Positions 18,024 to 27,245 of a stretch of 64,000 bases of DNA are shown in pieces. The stretch spans positions 186,001 through 250,000 of the forward strand of contig NZ_WBOL01000002.1 in the NCBI RefSeq assembly GCF_008973715.1. The letters run 5' to 3'. The DNA is from Nitrincola schmidtii. GTDB taxonomy: Bacteria; Pseudomonadota; Gammaproteobacteria; Pseudomonadales; Balneatricaceae. The notes below the pieces were generated by a model. It searched no databases. It was not told the origin of the DNA and worked only from the letters and a program-made list of their open reading frames with translations. Made by a program: the position numbers and the translations under genes. Positions within the stretch are counted from its first letter, which is position 1. Every line of letters starts with the position of its first letter.

Positions 18024-18104
18024 ACTTCACTCCGCATTAACAACATCAAATTTTAGGACGGTTATTATCACTGATTCCTATCATCAGCAAAAGCGGAGTG
18101 AAGT
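18024..18104 (-). promoter_or_regulatory. Leader inverted repeat covering the channel ribosome-binding site
   Basis: ACTTCACTCCGC (18024-18035) and GCGGAGTGAAGT (18093-18104) are perfect complements separated by 57 bases. In the channel mRNA the start-proximal arm contains GGAGTGAAG immediately before the ATG, so pairing with the distal arm would hide the Shine-Dalgarno. On the opposite strand the structure is followed by CAGTTTTTT. Confidence 0.55.
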
Positions 18105-18175
18105 CAGTTTTTTGTTTCATGGATTAGGCTTTTATTTACATGTGTAAGTATTAAATCAAAGCTAATCCATCATAA

Positions 18176-18613
18176 TTAAACTAAGCTATGAACAACCTCA
18201 GTTTCTAGGCGAGTGTTGTCATGCAGAGGGCAGCGATGGCAGACTTCATCAAGAAAAGCTTTCTTTTCCTCATCCGTCATGTCTGCATCAATTTCTGCCA
18301 GAATACGAATTTGTTGGAAGCCCGTACGATCTTCGCTTGGTTTGCCCAGTAAACCAGCCGGATTGTAATCACCTTCAACTGAAATTTTCATTCCGCGTAG
18401 GTCAATTTTTTTCTGCATCGCGGCGATACGACCGATAGTGCCGATGCATCCAGCGACTGAAAACAGAAAGTATTCGAGGGGCGTTGGACCTAGACCCGTC
18501 CCGCGTGCAGCAACAGGCTGGTCGATGATGACTTTGTGTTCACCCAGTTGTGCGCTTACAGCAAAGCCTTCGTTCAATTCGGCTTGAACACTCATCGTTT
18601 TGGTTTGGCTCAT
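18176..18613 (-). CDS. OsmC-like (YhfA-type) redox protein
   Basis: A 145-residue OsmC/Ohr superfamily protein. The two reactive cysteines are seen in the FSVAGCIGTI segment (about residue 56) and in CHRCPLHDNTRLETE near the C-terminus. TPLEYFLFSVAGC and the CPLHD motif place it with the YhfA/OsmC-like branch rather than classical Ohr. Members reduce hydroperoxides; the physiological substrate of this branch is uncertain. It is a single gene divergent from the first RND efflux pair, with a CTAGGAGA-type ribosome-binding site upstream of its ATG. Confidence 0.88.
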   Translation of the reverse strand: MSQTKTMSVQAELNEGFAVSAQLGEHKVIIDQPVAARGTGLGPTPLEYFLFSVAGCIGTIGRIAAMQKKIDLRGMKISVEGDYNPAGLLGKPSEDRTGFQQIRILAEIDADMTDEEKKAFLDEVCHRCPLHDNTRLETEVVHSLV

Positions 18614-18755
18614 TTAAATCTCCTAGTAGATGCTGACAGATCAATTCAATCATGATTAAAAATAGCTAAGATTGACAGGATATGTCATTGAAGGCTCATT
18701 AAAACACTTCATAATTAAGGGATAATACTTATGCAGTATATTACAGGATTTTCTA

Positions 18756-19832
18756 ATGAAAGTGACAGGGCTATTCATACGAGCAAGATTTTTTCTATTT
18801 TTATCAGTGATCATGTTAATTGGATGTCAGCCCAAGGATGAGGTAACGGAAGCGGCCCTTCCTCCCATGGTTCGCATACTTGAAGTTGACGCTCAGCCGA
18901 TTGTTGCTGAACGCTATTTCCCAGCAAGATTGGAAGCATCTCAGGCTGCTAACCTGTCTTTTCAAGTTGCGGGTAAGTTGGTGCACTTTCCTGTCATTAA
19001 AGGTGATCAAATCGCTAAGGGTGAGCTTATTGCCCGTTTAGATCAAACAGACTATCAATTAAATGTGGCAGCGGCTCGAGTTGCTTTTGATCAAACAGTA
19101 CGTGATTTGAATCGTTTGCAACAGCTCCGTAATCAAAATCACGTCTCACAGGCACAGTTAGATGAAGCAAAAACAGCCCGTGATAGAGCGGAAGTTGAAT
19201 TGGACCGTGCCAGACAGCACCTCATTTATACAGAAATATTCGCACCCTTTGATGCGGTGATTGCGGATCGAACAGTCGAAAACTTTTCTCAAGTGGCTGC
19301 CGGAACCCCTATTGTTCGCATTCATGATCTTAGCCGAATTGAAGTCGAAATCGCTGTGCCTGAAATATTACTTCCGCAGGTACAAGATCCTTACGCGTTT
19401 ACGGTGACAGCTACCTTGCCATCTGTTCCTGAACGAGTTTTTGAGTTGATCTTTAAAGAATTTGCAACCGAGCCTGATCCCAGATCACGCACCTATCGCG
19501 TTACGTTTGATATGGAGAATCCAGAAGATCTTCGCTTGTTACCAGGAATGAGCGCCACGGTCAGAATTGCTTTATTGGATGACGAGTTTGCATTACCTGT
19601 ATTACCCCTTCATGCAGTTGTGGGAGAGGGAGTTGAAGCGCAAGTATTTGTCTATCACCCAGAAACACAGATAGTTGAGAGGCGTCTTGTGACGACTGGC
19701 AGATTAACAGGGCAGGGTGTCGAAATTTTATCAGGACTAGAAGCCGGTGAGCAGATAGTGGCGGCGGGTGTTGGTTTTTTAAGTGATGGCATGCAGGTGC
19801 GTCCAGATTTGAGTCTGCGGGAGTCTCGTTAA
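18756..19832 (+). CDS. RND efflux periplasmic adaptor (lipoprotein)
   Basis: A 358-residue membrane fusion protein that links an RND pump to an outer-membrane channel. The N-terminus is a lipoprotein signal peptide with lipobox LIGC (cysteine about residue 24). Next come the lipoyl half (NLSFQVAGKLVHFPVIKGDQ), a coiled-coil hairpin rich in Q, R and E (about 105-150), the second lipoyl half IFAPFDAVIADRTVE and a beta-barrel domain. AGGA precedes the ATG by 7 bases. The stop overlaps the permease start (TAATG). No outer-membrane factor gene is adjacent, so a shared TolC is expected. The substrate cannot be inferred. Confidence 0.92.
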   Translation: MKVTGLFIRARFFLFLSVIMLIGCQPKDEVTEAALPPMVRILEVDAQPIVAERYFPARLEASQAANLSFQVAGKLVHFPVIKGDQIAKGELIARLDQTDYQLNVAAARVAFDQTVRDLNRLQQLRNQNHVSQAQLDEAKTARDRAEVELDRARQHLIYTEIFAPFDAVIADRTVENFSQVAAGTPIVRIHDLSRIEVEIAVPEILLPQVQDPYAFTVTATLPSVPERVFELIFKEFATEPDPRSRTYRVTFDMENPEDLRLLPGMSATVRIALLDDEFALPVLPLHAVVGEGVEAQVFVYHPETQIVERRLVTTGRLTGQGVEILSGLEAGEQIVAAGVGFLSDGMQVRPDLSLRESR

Positions 19833-22800
19833 TGGATATTGCTCGTGCATCCATTGATAAGCCAGTCAATACCTGGCTGCTGGTTCTGGTGTGTCTACTG
19901 GGAGGTGCTTGGGCTTTATTGACCTTGCCGCAGCTGGAAGACCCCGAATTCACCATCAAAGAAGCGGTTATTATCACTCCCTACCTAGGCGCCTCAGCAA
20001 AAGAGGTTGAGTTAGAGGTGACTGAACAGTTAGAAATTGCTTTGCAAGAAATGTCGCAGTTGAAGCGAGTTACCTCCCGATCGATGCCCGGATTATCGGA
20101 AATTACTGTGGAAATTAAGGACAAGTACCGTTCTGATACCTTACCGCAAGTATGGGATGAGTTACGACGGAAAGTTCAAGATACCCAGCCTTTATTACCT
20201 CCAGGTGCTGGACCATCCAGAGTCAATGATAGTTTCGGTGATGTTTTTGGCTTGTTTTATGCGGTTGTGGCGCCAGGATTCGAGGTTGCTGAATTGCGAG
20301 ACTTCGCCAGAGAGTTACGCCGAGTGGCGCTTAGAGTGCCTGGTGTTGCAAAAGTGGTGATCCATGGTGAGCGAGATGAACGGATTCTGATCGAAATCCC
20401 GCAAGCCGTGCTGATCCAATTAGGTATTAGCCCAGAGCAGTTGGCGGGAAGGTTACAGCTACAAAATGCTGTGATCGATGCGGGCCGAAAATCCTTAGAA
20501 GATCTTTCCATTCGTGTTTCGCCCACTGGGCATTTAAATAGCCTTGATCATATTCGCAACCTTTATATAACAACCCCTTCAGGTGATACCTTGCGCTTGG
20601 GTGATGTAGCTGTTATTTCCCGTGAATATCATGAGCAACCTCGGCAACTGATTCGCTACGCGGGTATAGAAGCTGTCACTCTGGGCATTGCAGCGACAGG
20701 TGACAGCAATATTGTTGATGTCGGCCATGCAGTGGAACAAGCGTTACAGGCGCACATGTCAGAGCTACCGCTGGGCGTGCAGTTAAAGCCTATCTACCAA
20801 CAACATGAAATTGTTGAACGAGCATTAAATGCCTTCTTAGTGAATTTAGTGATCTCTGTTTCCATTGTTATCATAGTTTTGTGTCTGTTTATGGGATGGC
20901 GTGCTGGTGTTGTGGTCGGTGCGGCGCTGTTACTGACGGTGACAGGCTCACTGTTTTTAATGAAGGTAACGGGACTGCAAATGCAGCGAGTATCCTTAGG
21001 GGCGCTGATTATCGCGATGGGCATGCTGGTCGATAATGCGATAGTAATTGCCGAGGGCATGTTAGTCCGAATGCAGAAAGGCAAAACAGCTAGAGAAGCC
21101 GCGACAGGTATCGCCTCGCAAACACAGGTGCCTTTGTTAGCCGCGACAGTGATCGGTATTTTGGCTTTTTCAGGGATTGGCTTGTCACAAGATGTCACCG
21201 GCGAGTATACCTTTTCACTTTTTGTGGTGATTGGTTTGTCGTTGTTATTGAGTTGGATTTTGGCGATTACGGTCGTGCCACTGTTGGCCAGCCTATTGTT
21301 TATCTCTATTAATACAACGTCAGACAGTCACAGTGTTAATCAGGAACAGCAGGAGTCGATGCTGTCGCGTCATTACCGAAGTGCTTTGCAGTCAGTATTG
21401 AGGCATCGTCGCATTACCTTGGTTAGTTTATTGCTGTTCACTGGGATCAGTTTGGTGGCCTTTAAACAGGTTCCTCAGATGTTTTTCCCTAATGCACAAA
21501 CGGAAGTGTTTTACGTTAATTATTGGCGTGAGCAAGGAACAGATATTCGCGCTACTGATCGTGACTTAAAAGCCTTGAGTGAGTTTATAGCGCAATTAGA
21601 CGGTGTCCAGCAGGTGACCAGTGTTGCCGGCATGGGCGCTGCGCGAATGATGCTGGTCTATCAGCCAGAACGTACAAATTCTGCTTTTGGGCAGTTAATC
21701 GTGACTGCTCAGTCAGCAGATCTTATTGATGAGTTAGCTGCTCAAATTACGTCTGAATTAGAAGATTATCCTCAAGCTCAGGCGTGGGTAGAAAGAGTTC
21801 GCTTGGGTCCAGGAAAGGGGGCTCCTATTCAAGCACGTTTCCAAGGGGATGATCCAGAAATCCTTCGTCAGTTGGCAGAGACAACCAAGCAGCTGTTTCG
21901 AGATAGTGATCGTTTAACCCATCTGCGTATCGATTGGCGTCAACCGGAGCGTGTCATTATTCCTCAACTAGCGGAAGATCGAGCGAGTGTATTAGGCGTG
22001 AGCCGACAAGATTTGGCGAAATCCTTATCGATGGTCACTACAGGTCAAACGATCGGGTTATATCGAGAAGAGGATCGACTCATTCCATTGCTATTAAGAG
22101 CGCCTATTAATGAAAGAGGTCGCGCGACACAATTAAAAGATCGCATGATTTGGAGCCAAGCAACCGGCGAATTCGTGCCGGCCAGTGAAGTGGTGGACCA
22201 GTTTGAGCTAAGTCATGAAGAAGCGCTCATTTTAAGACGTAATATGTTGCGCACCTTAACCGTCAGTGCTGATCCTTTGGCTGGGGTGAACATAGCTACT
22301 GCCTTTGCTGATATTCGACCCATCGTTGACGCCATCCCTTTGCCACCGGGGTATCGTTTAGAGTGGGGTGGAGAATATGAAAGTGCGGGTGATGCCCAAC
22401 GCGCCTTAGCGACTCAATTACCCTTGAGTCTGCTTGCGATGGTGATTATTTCTGTATTGTTGTTTGCGCGCATTAAGCAGCCGCTGATTATTTGGTTGTG
22501 CGTCCCTATGGCGATTTGTGGAGTCACATGGGGGTTATTGGCAACACAAATGTCATTTGGCTTTATGGCTTTGTTGGGTATGCTAAGTTTATCGGGCATG
22601 CTGATTAAGAACGCAATAGTTCTAGTGGATGAGATCGATCAACGCATTCTTCAAGGTGAAACCCCTTTGAATGCTTTAGTAGAGGGCAGCGTTTCTAGGT
22701 TACGCCCTGTGGTATTAGCCGCAGCTACGACCATTTTAGGGATGCTGCCGTTAGCCTTTGATGTGTTCTTTGCGGATATGGCGGTTACAATCATGAGCGG

Positions 22801-22894
22801 GCTGGCATTTGCCACCTTGCTAACCTTGTTGGCGGTTCCAGCCTTGTATAGTGTATTTTTTCGGATCAAGGTAAGAACTGAGCAGCAAGGTTAA
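19832..22894 (+). CDS. RND efflux permease
   Basis: A 1020-residue inner-membrane RND transporter with twelve helices in two repeats, each with a large periplasmic loop. TM4 reads GMLVDNAIVIAEGM. Classical AcrB-type pumps have two aspartates (VDDA), while here the second is asparagine, so the proton relay relies on a single aspartate. TM10 contains GMLIKNAIVLVDEI. The family is hydrophobe/amphiphile efflux in the broad sense. It is coupled to the adaptor upstream and overlaps, by four bases tail to tail, a second RND permease on the other strand. Confidence 0.93.
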   Translation: MDIARASIDKPVNTWLLVLVCLLGGAWALLTLPQLEDPEFTIKEAVIITPYLGASAKEVELEVTEQLEIALQEMSQLKRVTSRSMPGLSEITVEIKDKYRSDTLPQVWDELRRKVQDTQPLLPPGAGPSRVNDSFGDVFGLFYAVVAPGFEVAELRDFARELRRVALRVPGVAKVVIHGERDERILIEIPQAVLIQLGISPEQLAGRLQLQNAVIDAGRKSLEDLSIRVSPTGHLNSLDHIRNLYITTPSGDTLRLGDVAVISREYHEQPRQLIRYAGIEAVTLGIAATGDSNIVDVGHAVEQALQAHMSELPLGVQLKPIYQQHEIVERALNAFLVNLVISVSIVIIVLCLFMGWRAGVVVGAALLLTVTGSLFLMKVTGLQMQRVSLGALIIAMGMLVDNAIVIAEGMLVRMQKGKTAREAATGIASQTQVPLLAATVIGILAFSGIGLSQDVTGEYTFSLFVVIGLSLLLSWILAITVVPLLASLLFISINTTSDSHSVNQEQQESMLSRHYRSALQSVLRHRRITLVSLLLFTGISLVAFKQVPQMFFPNAQTEVFYVNYWREQGTDIRATDRDLKALSEFIAQLDGVQQVTSVAGMGAARMMLVYQPERTNSAFGQLIVTAQSADLIDELAAQITSELEDYPQAQAWVERVRLGPGKGAPIQARFQGDDPEILRQLAETTKQLFRDSDRLTHLRIDWRQPERVIIPQLAEDRASVLGVSRQDLAKSLSMVTTGQTIGLYREEDRLIPLLLRAPINERGRATQLKDRMIWSQATGEFVPASEVVDQFELSHEEALILRRNMLRTLTVSADPLAGVNIATAFADIRPIVDAIPLPPGYRLEWGGEYESAGDAQRALATQLPLSLLAMVIISVLLFARIKQPLIIWLCVPMAICGVTWGLLATQMSFGFMALLGMLSLSGMLIKNAIVLVDEIDQRILQGETPLNALVEGSVSRLRPVVLAAATTILGMLPLAFDVFFADMAVTIMSGLAFATLLTLLAVPALYSVFFRIKVRTEQQG

Positions 22895-25800
22895 CGCTTC
22901 AGCACTTTTGTACCGAGCAGTAGCATACAGGGTGTTAATAACAGCGTTAAAAAAGTAGCGAACGCAAGTCCTCCGGCGATAGCACTGGATAATTGAGTCC
23001 ACCATTGAGTAGAGGGCGCGCCAATACCTAAACTGGGCTCCATTAAGTTGATATTGATGCCTAAAACCATCGGTAATAGACCCAGTATTGTGGTAATAGC
23101 GGTTAGTAAAACAGGTCTAAGGCGAAGTACACCGGTTTCAAGCGCTGCTTCATAAGGCGAAAGTCCCTCAAGGCGCATCTGATTATAGGTGTCAATCAGG
23201 ATGATGTTGTTGTTCACCACAATACCCGCTAGCGCAATGATGCCCATACCCACCATGACAATACCAAACGATTGACCGTTAATGAGCAAGCCTAGCAGCA
23301 CACCAGCGGTTGAAAAAACGACCGCTGACAAAACCAATGCAGTTTGGAAGAAGCTGTTGAATTGTATCAATAGCACAAACAGCATTAAGAAAATGGCAAT
23401 AATAAAAGCGGTGGTTAAAAAAGCAGCGGCCTCGCGTTGCTCCGCATCTTCCCCGCCTGTCCGTATCACAACCCCCTCGGGGAGTTGGTCAAAAGAGAGG
23501 CTGAGTTCACTGAGTCGTTCATCAAGTCGATATCCCTCAGCAATATCCGCTTGAAGAGTAATGGTGCGCTCACCATCAACGCGATAAAGGTTGCCCACAC
23601 GATCAGTCGGTTGGAGGGTGACAAAGTGACTGAGTGGCACTTGCCCCCGAGAGGTGTTAATGGTCATGCGGCTTAATTGATCAATCGAGCGCCAGTTGTG
23701 TGGAACACGCACGCGAATATCGACTTCATCTGTGGCATCTTCAGGGCGGTAGGTGGCTAGCATCAAGCCATTGGTAATCAGTTGAACCGCATTTCCCACA
23801 CTCAAAACATCGGCGCCAAAACGTGCAGCCGCTTCTCTATCGACCTCTAATCGCCACTCTATACCAGGTAAGGTGCGATCATCTTCAATATCGGTAAATC
23901 CACCGATACTTTGCATCTGTTGACGGAGCAGTTCTACCGCTTGATCAGCTAATTCAGGGCGATCTGCACTGACAAGAAGTTCAACTGGCTTGCCTTGTCC
24001 GGGTCCCATGTCTTGTGCTCTAAACTCAAGTTCAATGCCGTGAATATCCGCTGTTAATTCGCGCATCGTTTGAATAATTGCATGACTATCACGACGTTCA
24101 TGCCAATCAACCAATCTGAATTGTAAAATACCGATCACATCGCTTCCCATTTGCATGGAAGGCATGGCAAAGCTTCTGGCATAGATCGACTCTGTTTCGG
24201 GGTAGTGATTCAGTCGAGCTTCAATGCGCTGCAGTAACTTATCTTTTTCATATACAGAAAGATCTCCTCTCGCTCTTACCTGTAACTGCAACGTTTCTGG
24301 TTCAATATCTGGAAAAAATTCTACGCCATGATTAAAACGACCATAGGCTGTGTATATCAACATGATCAGTAGCATCATCCCCAGCAGAGTTAGCCAAGGA
24401 GCGTTTAAGAGTTTGGCAAGTAGAGAGCGATATACCTGGGTAAAGAACCCAGCAGAAAACTCTTTTTGAGTATGTTGACTGGATAACACACTTCCCATGG
24501 TGGGTAAAAAGACTAAGGCCATGGCTAAAGAAGCCAATAAGCACAAAATTACGGTGGCGGGTAAGTATTTCATAAACTCACCGACAACGCCTGGCCAGAA
24601 TAGCAGAGGAATAAAAACGGATAGCGTGGTTGCCGTGGAGGCAATAATCGGCCAGCTCATGCGACTGGCTGCCTTTAGCCAAGCGTCAGAGGGTGATAGA
24701 CCTTCTCGTAAATAGCGATCTGCTAACTCGCTCACGACGATCGCACCATCCACCAGCATGCCAGCGACAAGAATTAAGGAAAAAAGTACAATAATATTTA
24801 GGGTGTATCCTACGGCCCAGACTAGCAAGATGCCCGTTAGAAAAGCGCCGGGAATCGTTAGACCTACCATCAATGCTGATTTCAGCCCCATGGTCGCAAT
24901 GATTAAAATCAGTACCAGCACGACAGCGGTCAACACATTGTTTAGCAGCTCATCCAGCATCATGTTGACATCATCAGATTGATCCATGATGTAATCGATT
25001 TGAAGGGTTTCAGGCATTAAGCTGCGGGCGCTGTCGATCACTTGTCTGACTTGAGCATTGGTGTCGATAATATTGGCGCCGGCTCGTTTGCTAATTTCTA
25101 AGACGATACCAGGCTGTCCATTAATACGAGCGAATCCGGTAGGTTCTTTAAAGGTACGTTGCAGAATCGCAATATCCCCAAATGTAATCACCGTGTCGCC
25201 ATAGACTTTCACGGGAATACTTAGGACATCTTCGAGTGTTTCAATCACTCCAGGGACTTTCATCGGCATTCGACCCGCGCCAGTATCAAGACTACCCGCA
25301 GCTACTAAGCGGTTATTGTTGGAGACAAGACTAAATAGCTGAGCATAGTCAATTTGATAACTGTCAAGGACTTGTGGATCAACGATGATTTCTAACAGGT
25401 CTTCTCTATCTCCACCGATATCGACTTCAAGAACTTCAGGAATGCCCTCAATGTTCTCTTTCAAGCGTCGTGCTAGATAGACTAATTCTGACTCTGATAT
25501 AGGTCCTGAAATGGCGACGGATAGAACAGGAAAGAGGGCGACATTGATCTCGTTGACTCTAGGTTCATCGGCTTCTGCTGGCAGTTTAGAACGAGCTGAA
25601 TCTACTTTTTCACGAACATTCTGTAAGGCGCTTTGCGGATCGAAGCCTGCGTCAAACTCTAACATGACTGAAGCATGACCCTCGCTGCTGATAGAGGTCA
25701 TTTTCTTTACCCCTTCAAGAGCTCTCAGTTCTTGTTCCATGGGTCGAACTAATAGCCTTTCTCCGTCTTCAGGGCTGATGCCTTCTAAACTCATGGAGAT

Positions 25801-25941
25801 ATACATCATCGGAATGACAACATCAGGGTTGGCTTCTTTGGGAATGGCTTGGTAGGCGGCAAGGCCACCCACCAACAGAAATACAAAGAGCGTTAACGTC
25901 GCTCGACTGCGAAGCATAGCTGCTCGGATTAAAGTTTCCAT
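22891..25941 (-). CDS. RND efflux permease (second system)
   Basis: A 1016-residue RND permease. TM1 is preceded by a short METLIRAAMLRSR N-terminus. TM4 has GMLVDGAIVVSELADRYL, again with only one aspartate at the position where AcrB has two. TM10 has GIVVNNNIILIDTYNQMR, the second-half VNNNI signature common in this branch. It lies two bases from its adaptor gene on the same strand. It is clearly a different subfamily from the convergent permease (different N-terminus, linker and loops), so the pair is not a recent tail-to-tail duplication. Substrate unknown. Confidence 0.92.
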   Translation of the reverse strand: METLIRAAMLRSRATLTLFVFLLVGGLAAYQAIPKEANPDVVIPMMYISMSLEGISPEDGERLLVRPMEQELRALEGVKKMTSISSEGHASVMLEFDAGFDPQSALQNVREKVDSARSKLPAEADEPRVNEINVALFPVLSVAISGPISESELVYLARRLKENIEGIPEVLEVDIGGDREDLLEIIVDPQVLDSYQIDYAQLFSLVSNNNRLVAAGSLDTGAGRMPMKVPGVIETLEDVLSIPVKVYGDTVITFGDIAILQRTFKEPTGFARINGQPGIVLEISKRAGANIIDTNAQVRQVIDSARSLMPETLQIDYIMDQSDDVNMMLDELLNNVLTAVVLVLILIIATMGLKSALMVGLTIPGAFLTGILLVWAVGYTLNIIVLFSLILVAGMLVDGAIVVSELADRYLREGLSPSDAWLKAASRMSWPIIASTATTLSVFIPLLFWPGVVGEFMKYLPATVILCLLASLAMALVFLPTMGSVLSSQHTQKEFSAGFFTQVYRSLLAKLLNAPWLTLLGMMLLIMLIYTAYGRFNHGVEFFPDIEPETLQLQVRARGDLSVYEKDKLLQRIEARLNHYPETESIYARSFAMPSMQMGSDVIGILQFRLVDWHERRDSHAIIQTMRELTADIHGIELEFRAQDMGPGQGKPVELLVSADRPELADQAVELLRQQMQSIGGFTDIEDDRTLPGIEWRLEVDREAAARFGADVLSVGNAVQLITNGLMLATYRPEDATDEVDIRVRVPHNWRSIDQLSRMTINTSRGQVPLSHFVTLQPTDRVGNLYRVDGERTITLQADIAEGYRLDERLSELSLSFDQLPEGVVIRTGGEDAEQREAAAFLTTAFIIAIFLMLFVLLIQFNSFFQTALVLSAVVFSTAGVLLGLLINGQSFGIVMVGMGIIALAGIVVNNNIILIDTYNQMRLEGLSPYEAALETGVLRLRPVLLTAITTILGLLPMVLGININLMEPSLGIGAPSTQWWTQLSSAIAGGLAFATFLTLLLTPCMLLLGTKVLKR

Positions 25942-25942
25942 A

Positions 25943-27067
25943 CTAATTCGACTGCTCTTGATGAGCCTTTGTTTGATTGTCTTCTACGCGAATCGCTTCA
26001 ACTTTTTGACCTAATTCAACAAAGCCAGCTCCTTGGGTAACCAATTCAACCCTATCCGCTAAACCTGAAACCCAAACTCCGTGAGTGTCCAAACTTAAAA
26101 TATCGACTTCATGGAATAGGATTTTACTCTCGGAGTCGATGATGTTAATACCGGTTCGGCCCTCATTGTTTAAACTTAAATGAGCTGGAGAAAAACGATG
26201 CGCTAATTGATCGGGTAACTGAATGTTCAGCGTGGCACTGGCGCCTGCAAGCCGCAGTTTTTCTGCATTATCGACAAGTGCTTCAACTCGAAAACTACGT
26301 GTTTGGGGTTCTGCCAACGCAGCAACAAAGCTGACAAAACCATCGAGGGAACGACCATCTAACAGGGTTGCCTTAACAGGTAAGCCTTCAAAGAGGTGTT
26401 TAACCTGTTGTTGCGGAACTTGGCCAGTCATTTTAAGTTGTTGTGTGCTGACCAGATGAACGAGTGGATCGCCCACCTGCACATTACTGCCAACTTCAAA
26501 CGGTAGCTCTTCTACAAAGCCTGCAAAAGGAGCTCGAACCTCTGTGTACTGCAATTCTAATTTCAGTCGATCGCGTTCTGCTATAGCGGCAGCCGTTGCA
26601 GCTTGTTGCCTTAAAAGATCGGTTTCAGAACCAAGCTTTTGCTGAATTAGCCTTTCGACTGCACGTTGATTAGCTTGAGCAACACGAAGCTCTGCCTCGG
26701 CTCGAGTGAGTTGCGATAAGCGATTTTCTGCATCCAGTGTTATTAATAAGGTTCCTTGCTCAACAAACTCACCCAGTTGAACATGTTTTATTTCCAGATA
26801 ACTGTGAATTCGGCTGGTAATATGGGTTTGCTGAATCGGTTCTAACTGCCCTTGAAGCCGGATACTGGGTTGATAGGGTTGGGCATCAATGTATTGAGTT
26901 TCAACTCGAGCAAGAGAGGTTTGCTCAGGATCAGCAACAAAATCAGGTTCGTCTGTGGCTGCGGTATAGATAGATCCACTGAGAATCCAAGCAATCATTA
27001 CGCCGGATAAAATTAAGGCCAAGATAACGGATAAATTGATCTTCTTTGAGATTGAGAAGAGCGTCAT
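25943..27067 (-). CDS. RND efflux periplasmic adaptor (second system)
   Basis: A 374-residue membrane fusion protein with an N-terminal membrane anchor (about 12-34, no lipobox), so it is probably inner-membrane tethered. Lipoyl halves are seen as HVQLGEFVEQGTLLITLD and YTEVRAPFAGFVEELPFEVG, flanking a short coiled coil with repeated Q, A and E. A beta-barrel and a membrane-proximal domain follow. It is first in a two-gene operon with the permease downstream. A 14-base perfect palindrome lies about 28 bases upstream of its start and could be an operator. Confidence 0.9.
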   Translation of the reverse strand: MTLFSISKKINLSVILALILSGVMIAWILSGSIYTAATDEPDFVADPEQTSLARVETQYIDAQPYQPSIRLQGQLEPIQQTHITSRIHSYLEIKHVQLGEFVEQGTLLITLDAENRLSQLTRAEAELRVAQANQRAVERLIQQKLGSETDLLRQQAATAAAIAERDRLKLELQYTEVRAPFAGFVEELPFEVGSNVQVGDPLVHLVSTQQLKMTGQVPQQQVKHLFEGLPVKATLLDGRSLDGFVSFVAALAEPQTRSFRVEALVDNAEKLRLAGASATLNIQLPDQLAHRFSPAHLSLNNEGRTGINIIDSESKILFHEVDILSLDTHGVWVSGLADRVELVTQGAGFVELGQKVEAIRVEDNQTKAHQEQSN

Positions 27068-27094
27068 AGCGGTTTTCCATCGTCCATTTAATAG

Positions 27095-27108
27095 TCCTCT
27101 TAAGAGGA
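27095..27108. promoter_or_regulatory. Perfect 14-base palindrome upstream of RND adaptor
   Basis: TCCTCTTAAGAGGA reads identically on both strands. It lies in the 178-base divergent region between the second RND operon and the DHH phosphoesterase, nearer the RND start. A repressor site is a reasonable inference, but no regulator gene is adjacent. Confidence 0.45.
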
Positions 27109-27245
27109 TGTCTTAAGCTTAGCAGTTACTCGAAGGTTTCAACATGACTTTGAACAGGGTTTGTATAGATAAAGGGTTTCTATTCAAAGCGTTTGAGGGT
27201 ATGTTTTAACTATCAAAAAAAGATTAACTTGGAGGTTCCATTCCT

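Noticed and set aside
18003-18050. Short upstream open frame overlapping the sodium-channel start
   Set aside because: An ATG at about 18048 opens a 20-odd codon frame in another phase, but there is no ribosome-binding site and such frames arise by chance.
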